64,000 bases of DNA. It comes from Pomacea canaliculata. Lineage: Eukaryota; Mollusca; Gastropoda; Architaenioglossa; Ampullariidae. The position numbers and the translations under genes were made by a program. The stretch spans positions 18,760,812 through 18,824,811 of the forward strand of contig NC_037593.1 of the NCBI RefSeq assembly GCF_003073045.1, given 5' to 3'. The notes beneath the pieces are model-generated. The model did no database searches. It saw nothing but the letters and a program-made list of their open reading frames with translations, and was not told where the DNA came from. The stretch's first letter is position 1, and every line of letters starts with the position of its first letter. Below, piece by piece: positions 12,337 to 24,000 of the stretch.

Positions 12337-15300
12337 ATGATGAAGATAATTGTTTTCCTCTTTCTTTTTATCGGTGAGTTATTTATTCACATTACATATG
12401 CTTCAACATTTATACAACTTTCTGCTAACGTTATTTTTGAGAGTAATTGTGCAGACAAAATAATCGTATTGAAGTAGTAATACAAACTAAGGTATCAGTA
12501 TCAGTGTCTGGCATTTTTCCACCTATCTATATGTTGGTCATTAATTTAGTAAAATGAAAGAGAACAGGTTTAGATTAATTTTTCGATGAGCTCCATGTTA
12601 AAGACCAACCTGATCGGTTAATGGTTTGCGGTTTTTTGTTTGTTTTTTTTTTTTTCAGAATTCGGTAGATATAGGCGATATAAAATTAACCCGTAAACTT
12701 AAAATTCAGCTTCCAAAACCCATCCGTTAATCGGTTAATGGGTTAACGGAATTGAATCCGATACGATTCACACCAGGGATCAACGAGCTCCCTGAAAAGT
12801 GTACTACGTCACGTTGGTACTTTGCTAGCGGATAATTAATCAACGGATCAGTTTTGGACGCTGAAATTTACAGGTTAGTTTTACATCGCCTTTATATATC
12901 TACCGATATCGGCAAAAAACGCAAACCATTCAGGTTGGTATTTAAAGTGTTAATGTTACAGTAATAACTGTTCACATTTTAAAATCAAAGCCGCATACAG
13001 TTGAAGCATTCAGATTCACACCATGCCGAAAACGAGATGAAATGCCTATAAGGATGCAGCTTTCAAGTTGTATATACAGTTGAACTTCTATAAGTCAAAG
13101 CTTCAGTGTAAGGAATTGATTTTAAAAAATCTTTAATTCGTCGAAAAAAGAACAATTTTTTTCACTGTGGATGTTTAATTTTAACCAAATATTCATTTGT
13201 TGTCATTCTTAGACACTCGATCCGGCACGCTGCGGAGACGGAGTCGCGCTTATCGCGCATGTGTTTTTTTCAAATGGTTTCAATATGCTGACCAGCTTAA
13301 AATTATTCGAGTTGTGGAAGTTTTTTGGCTAGACCGACTTGACCTACGGATGTTGATATGCGTTGGTGTAACGGGAAACCAAATTCGAGTTAGGGAGAAT
13401 TTCGACTTACGGAAGTTCGACTACACACACACAGGCGGCTTGTATATTTGTGAAAAAAGAAGAGATTAAAAAAATAGTGGTTGCGGTGTATATATAGTTG
13501 TGCTCAATAGACCGAAATTAACTGTATTTAATCTATTGCTGTATTCACCTACATATAGTGTCAACTATATAAGAAATAAAACTATATAACCAACCGACAA
13601 CAATTAATAGACCATTAATTAAATGATCAAATGATTTAATCAAGAACTGTGGGATATATGAAATTATTTTCATGACATTTCTCACTTTGACACTATAATT
13701 ACTTCTTTCTCTGATCGAGTAGAGTCGGCTATATATAAGACCTCAGTCTGCTATATATATATACACACACAGAGATAGCGTACGTCTTAGTGATGCGCGG
13801 ACACAAAACATTTGAGAGAACACGCGTAGTACACACATGCTCCTGCATGCACACCTAATTAAGGTGACCAGAAGTCCCGCTTTAGGCCTCGTGTCCCGCC
13901 TGCTAATCTGGCGGGACGCCCAATGTCCCGCTTTCTGGCTTTCTGGCAAGTCCATCAAATGTCCCGATTGTCTTTAAAAATCACTTTTTTCGGCGTTCTT
14001 TGACGGTGTCGACACCATCATCGTCACGTGTCCCGCTTTCGCCCCCGAAACGTCTGGTCACCTTATGCACACCTATATATATTTGATTTTACAGATACCA
14101 GTAGTGCTGCGTACAAACGATGGCTGCCAGACACCAACTTCGAGAACCCTCACAACTGGAACGTAGGCCGAGCACCGTGCGGTAACGACCGTGTGTTAAT
14201 CCCTGACGACAGTCCAGTCGTTTATATGCAGATGAACACCACGCTGCAAGAACTGGTGAGTCTGGTTCTCCGAAAATGGCGAACGAAAAGCAATAACGTT
14301 TGTGTTGTAATACATTACTTGTATTTCTGTTGGTACGAGCTGAACACATGAACATTAGGATATCACTCGTAGAATAAATCAGCACGTAAAATGACTGAGT
14401 GAACAGGTCTTTATTCAGTTATATGCGTGTGGTGTCTACAATAAAGGCATCGTGTACACGTTTCTTGCTATACTACTATATACTGTGGCATGACCTGTAC
14501 GTAATTATTCTTTCACTTATTTAGTGAAGACTTCACTGGTTTTTCCAGTCTATTTGCTATTAATTCCCTACTGGTCGTCTTCCTCTGCAGATTCACGATA
14601 CCCTCAGTCCCTGTTACCCGATTCCTCTTTATATTTGTCTTGTATTATAGTCATCAGTTCTATTGTTTAGCCGTCTGTCTTTCGTCTGTTGTCCATATCT
14701 CGTTCTTTTCTCAAGCTCTAAGAGCACGGTCGACCTTATACGAGCATTGAATATATATAATTCACGTGTATTGTATGATGTCAGGATGAGTAATCGTGAG
14801 TAGTTTGTGGTCAAGATTTTTTAAAAACAAGAGTAGTACGTAGTCCAGAATATTATATATATAATGACAGTGCAGGATATTGTGGCCTTGTATTAAGTAT
14901 AGCATTTCTTTTTCTAAACATTATGTTAGATATTTAAACTTGCTTTGTAATTTTGTTTCTTTGTCAGTGATGCACAAATTTTGTATGGGGATGCCAGTGC
15001 ATGCATTCATACTTGAGCACAAAGGCACTTACAGAATCAATCCTTTATTTTAAAATTATCTTGCCAAATTTGGCACAGCTGTAAATATTTTATTAATCTT
15101 CTTAATGTCTCTTGATTTCATATTCCCACTTTATAATAATCCTCATGAAAACTATATATAGCCTCAGCAAAAGAATTTTTAATGATTTATTGTTCTGTAA
15201 GCATGTTTTGAAACGTCACAAAAATATTCCACTTTTAAACAGCACTACACACTGTTTTCTCAAGCTTGCGTATTTAAACCGTGTACATTTTATTGTATTT

Positions 15301-18300
15301 ATATTCCTTATAAACTGAAGCATTTACTGTGCAGATTTTGCCAACAAATGGAGAGATAATTCTAGGGAACAATGTGCAGCTGGCTTTTACACAGGCCCCT
15401 CTGGACTCTGCTGGCTGCCCTGAAGTTGGTGGAGGTATTATTCAATACATAGACACATCCATTCACTCAAGCACATACTCATGGGAGTGGGGTAAGACAA
15501 GGAGGGAAAGAAAAATTGGGACAGCCCATGCAAATGATCAACAGTGGGCAGTTATAGGGAGGTCAATGGCATACCAGTCTAAGTGGCAAGGTGTGTGGCT
15601 GTTCCAGACCCCATAATGGAGGCACATCTCCCAAATCGTTCACTGCTTTAATTATTAACAAACAAGATGATTTAAAGCTTTTTTTTAGATTTCATGTTTC
15701 CACAACAACCCTCTACCTCCAATGTCAACGTATGCAAAAATCAACAGCAGTTATATTGGTTATGTCTTTTAAAGTCACTTTTTTTTTAATGGATGATAAG
15801 GGACACCCATTAGTGTAGTGCTTAAAACGCTCACTTGTCACCGCTGCAGAGAGGCCCTGGGTTCACACCTAGTCTTGGGACACTGCTTGACGCCTGTTTA
15901 CAGGGCTGGCCATCAGGGGATTTCTCCACATACTCTGGTTTTTGCCCCTCTCCCTCTCCTCTAGGTGGAAGCATTTTACCACCAAATCAACCAGCCATGC
16001 ATGGATGACAACCAGTGGACTCAGCCCAAGCACCAAAAATTCTTAGTATGCCACTGAAGGAGATACCTAAAAATATTGTAACATGAAAAGAAAACAGCCT
16101 GACTTCCATGGCAATCAGTGTTGAAAGACCTAAGACTAATAAACTGTTGGATTAACCCAAGATAATTGAGGTTTTCCCCTTTACATCAGATGTGGAATTC
16201 ACAGCAATCCACCCACAACAATGGGTAGATCCAAACAACTGGTGTACCACTCAGACGGAGTATGGTGATGACTGTCTACCTAGTATGTTACTGGAGACAG
16301 AACAAGTTCCTTGTGTCAACGATGATGTTGTCTTTCAACGCTATCACACCTACTACATAAACCTTGGCAGTGATCTGAAGCTGACTGTTAAGACACTAAA
16401 ACTCATGGGCAAGGTAAACTTCTTTTTAAAACAATGTTCAATTTATTTAGAGTTCCTTAATCATTATGATTCATTACTGATAATTAGCTAAATAAATCCT
16501 TTTTTCACTGCAATGTGTATGTAAATATTTCTTTATTACTATATTCAGAAAAAATATCTATAATCAAATATGTCTGTTTGCACATGGACACATGTGCGTG
16601 TATGTCTACAATAGTCTTTCACAACCAGCACCTTCGCCCAGTTTCAAAATTCTTCAGATGGGCAAAAGATCTTCTCAGTGAAGTCACCAAGTGCAGCAGG
16701 TACAACAATCACAATAACACGCCAAGGCTGCAATAACAATGGGCGATGTCCATGCAGAAGTGAAAATGATCAGGTTAGGACAACACCAAAAGTCCATACA
16801 TTATTTCATCATTTAACTATCATGGTTGTTGGAGATATGCCTGTGTATGTTGGGGAGCATGAGGGACATGGTAGTTAACAGGCTATTCATCACAGTCATC
16901 TGTCTTCTGCTAATCCATCAAAACAATCTGCAACAAATATGTTTGCAATGTTACGTCAAAATATTTTTTCTTAAGCTTCTCCTAAGGTGCACATCCTTTC
17001 TTCATTGAGGCAAGGAGGTTGTAGAAAAAATGTTTTCCAATTGATTTTTGTGGATGCTGAGATTAGTTTGTCACTAGTCTGTAGCTGCTGTGTTTGAACA
17101 GATCATTAACAATCACTCATGACTTCTGTTCACCAAATATGTATATATGTACATAAGACGTAATTTGTAATTTTTTTCAGATAATAAGTGAAATATGTGC
17201 AGTCCAAGCCCGTAGATGTTCAAGGGCTGCCTGCAGTTTACCCATTAAACCAGTTGGAGCCTGTTGTGATATGTGTGGTAGGACAATTATGTAATTTGAC
17301 AAGAATGGTTCGACAGAAACCAGTCTTGAACAATGCATGCAAAAAATGTTTCTGCCATCATGTAGATTCATGTCCTCTTAGTTTACAAATCAGTGGTGAA
17401 TATTCAAGGCAATCCAGTTACACAGACAATCCTGCAACAAGCTTAAAAATTTTGGAATTCCACAAATGCTGCTGCCACCTTAAAAGATAGTTGTGCATTA
17501 AGATGAAACATACATGCATGATATTAAATTCTACCTTCTTCACAAAGCTCACAAAGGGGAAGGGATGCAACCTCATTAATGGGAATAATGCAAACAGTTT
17601 TTTTATTTATAGGCTTTAGTACTTTGTTTTCCGATTTCTACAGTTTTATGGTAAAATGTCAATGTCAAAACTTTAATATGTACAGATTACCTAACTCTTT
17701 TGCCTCCTGCAGGAGCAGTTCTTAATGGAAAAACAGGTCAAGGTTTCAACTTTGATGCATTCAAGAACTTGCTACAACAAAATTTTTTTAACAATAATGT
17801 AAGCCCAGAGATTATGCTCTCACAATTTTTCACTTATCATCAATAATTAAACAAGGCTTTTAGAAATGCTTTGAAAACTTAATTTGTATAAAACTGCACT
17901 AAATCTAACTTCTCTATATTTGAATAAAGGATTATTTTACTGATATTTCTTCAGAAACCATAACAATATTGCAGCAGTGCAGTCAGGAAAGATTTTACGA
18001 AAGAAAGCAAACTTTCCAAAAACAATATATTTATATTTCACGTTAATATATTAAGCAAGGCACAATAAATGGAAAACATTATTACTAAGCTCTATTGAGA
18101 ACTTGAAGGAATTCAAATAATGCAAATTTCTGCTGCCCATCTTAAAGTGCTTGTTAATTTCAAGTCTAGCATGTAATCATGTATGCTTATTGTCTACACC
18201 TCTTCTCCTTACAGACGGATGTTCAGACTGCAGTCTCCCTGACAAGTCCTGGCAATGTGCAGATTGTCCTTCAGAGTGAAACTGGCTCCAAGAGCACTAA

Positions 18301-20637
18301 ATTAGCGCACATAATCAAAGCAGATATTGATGCAGGTGGAACATACTTTTATCATTATAGTATACAGAAAAATCAATTTTATTTTAAAAATGCATGAGGC
18401 ACTGTTGTTGTCCTTGCATTTAGCAAGATAGCACATATACACTTAACTAATACAAAACTACATTTTCTACAACTGCCATGGATGCTTTTAATTTTCTTTT
18501 TATTCTTTAGATTTGAAGACTGGTGGTCACAAATATGCACTGAACGACATAAATTATGTCGATTCAGGAACTGAAACAGCAGATAAAATGACAGGTAATA
18601 CTCAAAAGCAATGCTCCGAGACTTGAGAAACCGTGATATCATAGACTACAGTCTACACAAAAAAAAGGAATCCTTCAACTCTTCTTCTTCTTTTGATCTC
18701 GGATCTATCACTAAATGCCACTTTGCTTTTCTCATAAATTATTGACTTATTTAATGCAGACGAATTGGCGTATTGAGCTGTACATATGAAAATGTTTGCA
18801 TCCACAGGTGTGAATGTATAAGAAGAGTTAAAGATGTCTTTTGCACAATGTGTCTATTGTCCTATTTACTTAGAACATATTGAGTTGTGAGTTTCTGCAA
18901 TCTTTATCAGATGGTCAGGAAGGAATCCCAAAACTAACAATTGCAGCCATTATCATCGGCGTACTTCTCCTGATGACTTTTGTCACAATTGCTCTACTGG
19001 TTTGGAAGTGTGGAAGGTACATCACAAACGTATTGACTATTATTATATCAGTAAAATGCATGAAAACATGAAGTAAGCTTCTAGTTCTCCAAGAGACCTT
19101 TCTTATAATGGAACACTGCAAAATATACCTAAATCTGAACAGAAGACCATTATAACTTGTTATACTACACACTGTAATTAACTATATTTCTAAGGACTTT
19201 AAAAAAAAAAAGGCAAATTCCGTGAAGCACAATCTTTAAACTAAATACCAACTAACACATGCTTACCACATAATACATGAAAGGAATGTACAAAATTTGT
19301 GTAATTTGCAGATCCAGGATACTTCAAGGGATCCATTTAAGAAGACACCTGCACCTGAATTTAGGTCGTAAGAGAGAACCACCATCAGGTGCAGCCACTC
19401 CTCCACATACTGTTGGGTCACTAGATCCTGGTTTTGCTAATCCCTTGTATGATTCATCACCATTTGAGAAAAATGTAAGTAAGCAAAGAAAACAAAAAAC
19501 TGATAAAATGATACTGTCGTTTGTAGGCACACTACAACACGAATGTGGTAGTCCAATCCCAATGATGAATCCGTAAGCAAGAAATTAAAAAAGTGAATGA
19601 CACATACACAAAGTCAACTTCAAAGGACAACCTACTGACATGAAATAAAAAGAAATAAACCATGATCATAATGCATAGTGGAAATAGATTCATCATGTCC
19701 TAAGTTGAAAAGACAAATACATTATCAAAAGAACATCTTTTTCTGTAACTCCTGAATTCAGATGTAAGAGGTCATCCATATGCAATACCAGGAAAAAAAA
19801 CCCAGAAGCAGTGCTTAAGAACCTAACATGGGCAAATATAAGAAAGTTGGCCAATGATCTACATATGCCTAAACAGCATATGCCCAGCTCTCTCATTAGC
19901 TTTTAAAGACATGAGCAAATCCATCTTTTCAACATATCACTGATTCAAATTTTTTTTTTTAACTCGCTGTTAACTCTGAAAGGTAGAAATATTTCAAGCA
20001 ACACAATAGACTGGGTTACTTGTAAAATTTTCACGAGTTTACTACATTTTCTTTTCAAACTTCGCCTCTCCAAATGCTACTTGTAATAAGAAAAATAGTA
20101 CAATTACTCTTGCACTAGATAACTACCACATGACGAAGCAGTTCTAATGACTTATGCAGGTGCCAAGTGAGATGGAATTAAGGAGTCCCAAGGAAGAGCA
20201 GCCAACATTTGATGCTGGTGACAGTGCCAGTGGCTTCAACAATCCACTCTACGGAGCAGTATGTTTTTATCTCTATAGCACTGTTCTTGTTGCAGAATGG
20301 TTCTTCCTACAGGAACACTATTCTGTTGATACATATTAATCTCACCCAGGATGTTGTTCCACTAAAACTTAAAAAAAAATCCTGCTGCTAATAAATGAAT
20401 TTATAACGTGAACCACTCCATAAATATAATGGGGGAAAAAACCCTTTAAATAACCCTTTAAAAATCTGCTTTAATACTGCACAGATAATGATCAAGGTAA
20501 AGGTTCTAAGGCAGCATTTTTTTTCTTTTAGTACAAATTAAAATTTCATTCAACAGGGAAGCTTCTTTGCTGACCCTGCTGCAATTCCAGAGACATCAAT
20601 TGATGTGGAGGCATCTGAAGCACAAAATAATGCCTAA
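12337..20637 (+). CDS. AMN: Amnionless, cubilin's membrane partner (complete, 13 exons)
   Basis: Amnionless anchors cubilin and drives its endocytosis. Exons: 12337-12373, 14095-14255, 15335-15434, 16190-16413, 16642-16773, 17181-17277, 17713-17798, 18215-18335, 18511-18594, 18911-19016, 19312-19474, 20160-20258, 20557-20637. All phases match, giving 496 aa (human 453). A signal peptide (MMKIIVFLFLFIG) is followed by the WLPDTNFENPHNW and VPCVNDD repeats of the beta-helix ectodomain. A Cys-rich segment (C224, C231, C236, CCDMC 246-250) matches the human CCDLC region. The membrane helix is at about 357-379. The tail has FANPLY (424-429) and FNNPLY (463-468), the counterparts of human FxNPxF endocytosis signals, here with Tyr. 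The exon 5 start was chosen by phase; a second AG nearby breaks the frame. AATAAA is at 20779. Confidence 0.93.
12597..12952. mobile_element. Fold-back element in amnionless intron 1 (about 355 bp)
   Basis: The left arm (about 12597-12741) and right arm (about 12829-12952) are inverted copies. Both carry ACCAACCTGA, AATGGTTTGCG, GGTAGATATA, GGCGAT and CCAAAAC in the same order when one is reverse-complemented. The loop is about 90 bp. The left arm has extra T-rich bases. No coding frame and no certain target duplication were seen. This is a MITE or fold-back element of unknown superfamily. Confidence 0.65.
13077..13421. mobile_element. Tigger/pogo-like MITE in amnionless intron 1
   Basis: The left end, after TA, is CAGTTGAACTTCTATAAGTC. 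The right end, GACTTACGGAAGTTCGACTA, is its inverted copy with about 16 of 20 matches. Such ends beside TA are typical of pogo/Tigger derivatives. The interior has no transposase frame. Confidence 0.5.
13861..14064 (-). mobile_element. hAT-like MITE, copy B, 30 bp before amnionless exon 2
   Basis: A 204-bp element with perfect terminal repeats AAGGTGACCAGA and TCTGGTCACCTT. The 11-bp sequence ATGCACACCTA occurs at 13847-13857 and 14065-14075, nearly abutting both ends (three extra bases on the left), as a target duplication would. The right end stops 30 bp before the first base of amnionless exon 2. It is inverted relative to the copy at 10755 and lacks about 65 internal bases of that copy. 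Confidence 0.7.
15803..16010 (+). mobile_element. tRNA-derived SINE in amnionless intron 3
   Basis: The head resembles a pol III promoter: an A-box-like TAGTGTAGTGC, then AAAACGCTCACTTGTCA, then a B-box-like GGGTTCACACC (15859-15869). A conserved-looking body follows, containing CGCCTGTTTACAGGGC and CCATCAGGGGATTTCTCC. This layout is common in molluscan tRNA-SINEs. The exact 3' end is uncertain. Confidence 0.6.
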
Positions 20638-20778
20638 GAAGCAGCCAAGTTAAATCACAGTTATCTGTTTATTTCACAGTCTGCTTCAAGCTTTCATCAT
20701 AAACTGATTTTTTTTCCCATAGACACTAATAGTACATTTATATCCAAGATCAGTAGCACATAAAAATATTTACCTGAT

Positions 20779-20784
20779 AATAAA
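20779..20784 (+). promoter_or_regulatory. AMN: Poly(A) signal of amnionless
   Basis: AATAAA lies 142 bases after the amnionless stop. FCF1's own poly(A) signals on the other strand start only about 50 bases further right. Confidence 0.65.
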
Positions 20785-20832
20785 CATGGCCAAAGAAGAC
20801 AACTGTAAGCATTCAAAAATTGTTTGTGAACT

Positions 20833-20843
20833 TTTATTTTATT
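20833..20843 (-). promoter_or_regulatory. FCF1: Two overlapping poly(A) signals of FCF1
   Basis: On the minus strand two AATAAA hexamers overlap (20843-20838 and 20838-20833), about 160 bases past the FCF1 stop. The expected cleavage sites of FCF1 and amnionless would lie within a few tens of bases of each other. Confidence 0.6.
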
Positions 20844-21002
20844 TCAGCCATGACTCATCCTTCAAAATATACATGTTGTCTCTCAGCACTGAACTGCTGT
20901 AGAAGTCGCACACATAGATGGTAGCATCAGTATAAAGATGTTCATTCAAAACAATTTTGTTTCCTTAAGTCTCTGTGTCAAGAAAACTTTATGACAGAAA
21001 CT

Positions 21003-24000
21003 TTATGGCATCCTCTCAATTGCATATCTGGAAAAAGAAAACAAACCACTTTGTGCCTCTATTAATATCGTTAAAGAATATTAATATAGTTGAAAATATT
21101 TTCCACCTATAATTTGTTTCATCTTGTTCAATGGCTTATTAAATACAGTGAGCAACTGTGTGCAAAACACACAATTTGATTGGATGTACATTAGAAATAG
21201 ATACACAACTTAATTGACAATACAATAAATTTTACTTCCATCCCAAAAGTGTGATTTTTGCATGTTTGAATGAAATTATCTGAGTATCACCTGTGGTTGT
21301 GTATGTACATAATAGGTACACCAGGTATCTTCCTGATTCTTCTTTTTAGATCTTTATCATTTGTTGCTACAATGTAGCACTTGTGCTGCAGAAAGAGAAA
21401 ACATATCTTGCATATCAAAGAAATTAAAACATTTATCTTAACATCCTACGTTATTTCAGACTGTTCTTTAGGTGTCATAAAGGGAAGATAGCAAGCGAAG
21501 TATTTCTGAGTTTATTTACTGCTACCTTTCAACAGGTATGAACATTTAAATTTCTGCAGGTTCCAAAATTATGTCTTTTTGCCATTACCTCAGTTACTCT
21601 CTGAACAAGACAGTCATCTGCATATGTTCCCTTGTGCAAGCAAGGCAGCCTCTGAAAGCGAGGATCTTTCACAATCCTGGAAACATTAATTAGCATAAGT
21701 ACAGATGAGCAAATCTACAACCGGAAAAAGCACAACAAAATTCTAGGGAAAAAAAGTGTTGAAGTCTATAATGTTATTCCTTCAAGATCAAAGATAAGTT
21801 GAGAAGTTACCTCAGTGCAACTCTGTAGCGTCTTCCTAGCTTTTCTAATTCAGCCATCACACAGTCAGTAACATAGGGTATACCTAGAAGCAAAGATACA
21901 CATAAATTCTGTAATACAATGTTCTTTACCAAAGCAAGTCAAGAAGATAGTAAAATTACAAAATAAAGAATTATAAGGATACATCTTTTATCAATGAAAA
22001 AATATATTAAAGGACATCATAATATATATTTGCCAAAACCAGCATCCACGTCCACTTATTTGCGAGAATAAACCCAACTACTGTACTTTATCAAAATTGA
22101 TCAATATGTAGCCATAATATTCAATAATTATTAATAGCCCTGAGATGTTCAGGCACTAAATGAACTTTATCAAGCACTTTTCTGGACAGCAAAATGTTTG
22201 TCACTGTTGTCAACAACATCAAATGCCTAAGGATATTTTGAATTGTCTGAACTAGGGATAATATTATCAAGAAATATAGAAAGAAGAACTAAAACTCCAT
22301 GCTCAAAATTTAAACCAGGAACAAAACTTTGGTGCCATTAATCCTAAAACACAGCATACTAACACATCACTGCGCCAAATGAATAGCTGTCTACACGTGT
22401 GTTAATGCTACTTCTGCTATTAGTAACAAGCAAACACATACACAATCTGAACAGATAAAGCTACATACAATGTGCATCCAGGCAAACCCTCATAGACTGT
22501 AGGACATCCAGTTTGTTGGAAATTGAAAAGTTGACAAAATTGGTATCGACCAAAATGTGATAAGGGGGTCCAAGCCGTTCATTGTAGTTAAAGAACAATG
22601 AAGATGGCACCTGTGGACTAGAAATAAAGCACAGTAATTTACATAAAAGACTACAGCTAGAGGGAAAATGTATATTTATTATACCTGCATATGTTTATAC
22701 ATGTTAACTTGACACATTTATATCCAATGATTACTGGCATGTGAAAGATTCTTTGAGATTTGTTCATCCAGACATTAAAAATCATTATCATGCTTTGGTA
22801 GGAGTGCTGCAGGACATTTTTGTAAGGGCATTTGTTTGTGTGTGTTTTCATGCTAGAATTTAAATATCCATACTTTTTAACTCAGTCCTGATGTACTGAA
22901 ATAACAGTTTCAGAAGGGTACACCTTTTGCTGCAGATGATTGGTTCAGTTTATCATCACACTGAACTTTTCAAAAATATGATGTTTGACTGCTCAATAGG
23001 AATAAATGGATTGGAAAGAATCACCTCTCTATTACATATAATCTCCTAAAAATATCTTTCTGCATGACATCAAGACTGAGTTAATTAAAAGTGAATGCTT
23101 ATTTCAAATAAAAACTGCTTACAGAGCACGGACACTCAAGTTTTCCTGTTTTTTGGCAGGCCTTTTCTTCTTAAGGCGATCTTTGGCTTTCCTGAAAAGA
23201 AAAATTACCATGTCCGATACTGATACCATTTGATATTACCTCTTGTGTATTTTCTCTGTGTGTGTTTGAAACAGGATGTTACTTAAAAGACATTTGTGTC
23301 ACATACCAATAAAGTTACTTTACTTCCTAATGTCTGTATTTAAACATTTATTAAAACTCCCATGGTTTAAAAACATATAAGCTTACTGTAAATGGTTTTG
23401 GAGTGTAAGAAATAAGTTCAAATAAATTAGATAATAGTAATAGAATTCTCATGTACTATTGCCAAAAAATATAATCTTAATTTCTGAAACAAAGACAACC
23501 ACAGCCTGAGGAATGGAGATGCCTTGTCACACTTCTTTAATAAAAGGCAACTAAGTCTTCATTGTCATTGTGTAAGATTTAATAATGAATTATTATGATG
23601 TGATGCATAAATATTTTTATACCTAAATACAGCTTTAAAGAAATGTAATATTGTACACTACTGAAATATTTAATGGTAATCTTACAGTCTGGAATCTTTC
23701 AAACTGAGCATTCTCTTCATTTCAGCAAACTTTTTAGTCTTCTTGACTTTCCCCTGGTGAAATAAAAATGAAACATAATGTGTTATCAGCAGACCATTGA
23801 TGTAAGTATATGACCAGAACAATGCAAAAAAAAAAAAAAAAAAAAAAAAACCAACAGTTTCAGCTATTGATTGTAAATAACAAGTTCTGCAACCAGATTT
23901 CAAACCCTCTGATATTTTGAAGCCATGTAAGGAGTATGCAGCATTCCATCAAATTTCACTATTATCAAATTTTCAGAATACAGTGCATAATATAAAGTTG

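Noticed and set aside
11998-12477. 159-codon + strand open frame around amnionless exon 1
   Set aside because: The real coding part is only 12337-12373 (signal peptide), followed by a clear GTGAGT donor. The upstream frame shows no family similarity and is treated as 5' UTR.
10928-13958. Two open frames sharing the peptide MDLPESQK and following residues
   Set aside because: Both lie inside the inverted hAT-like MITE copies; the shared peptide reflects repeated DNA, not a conserved gene.
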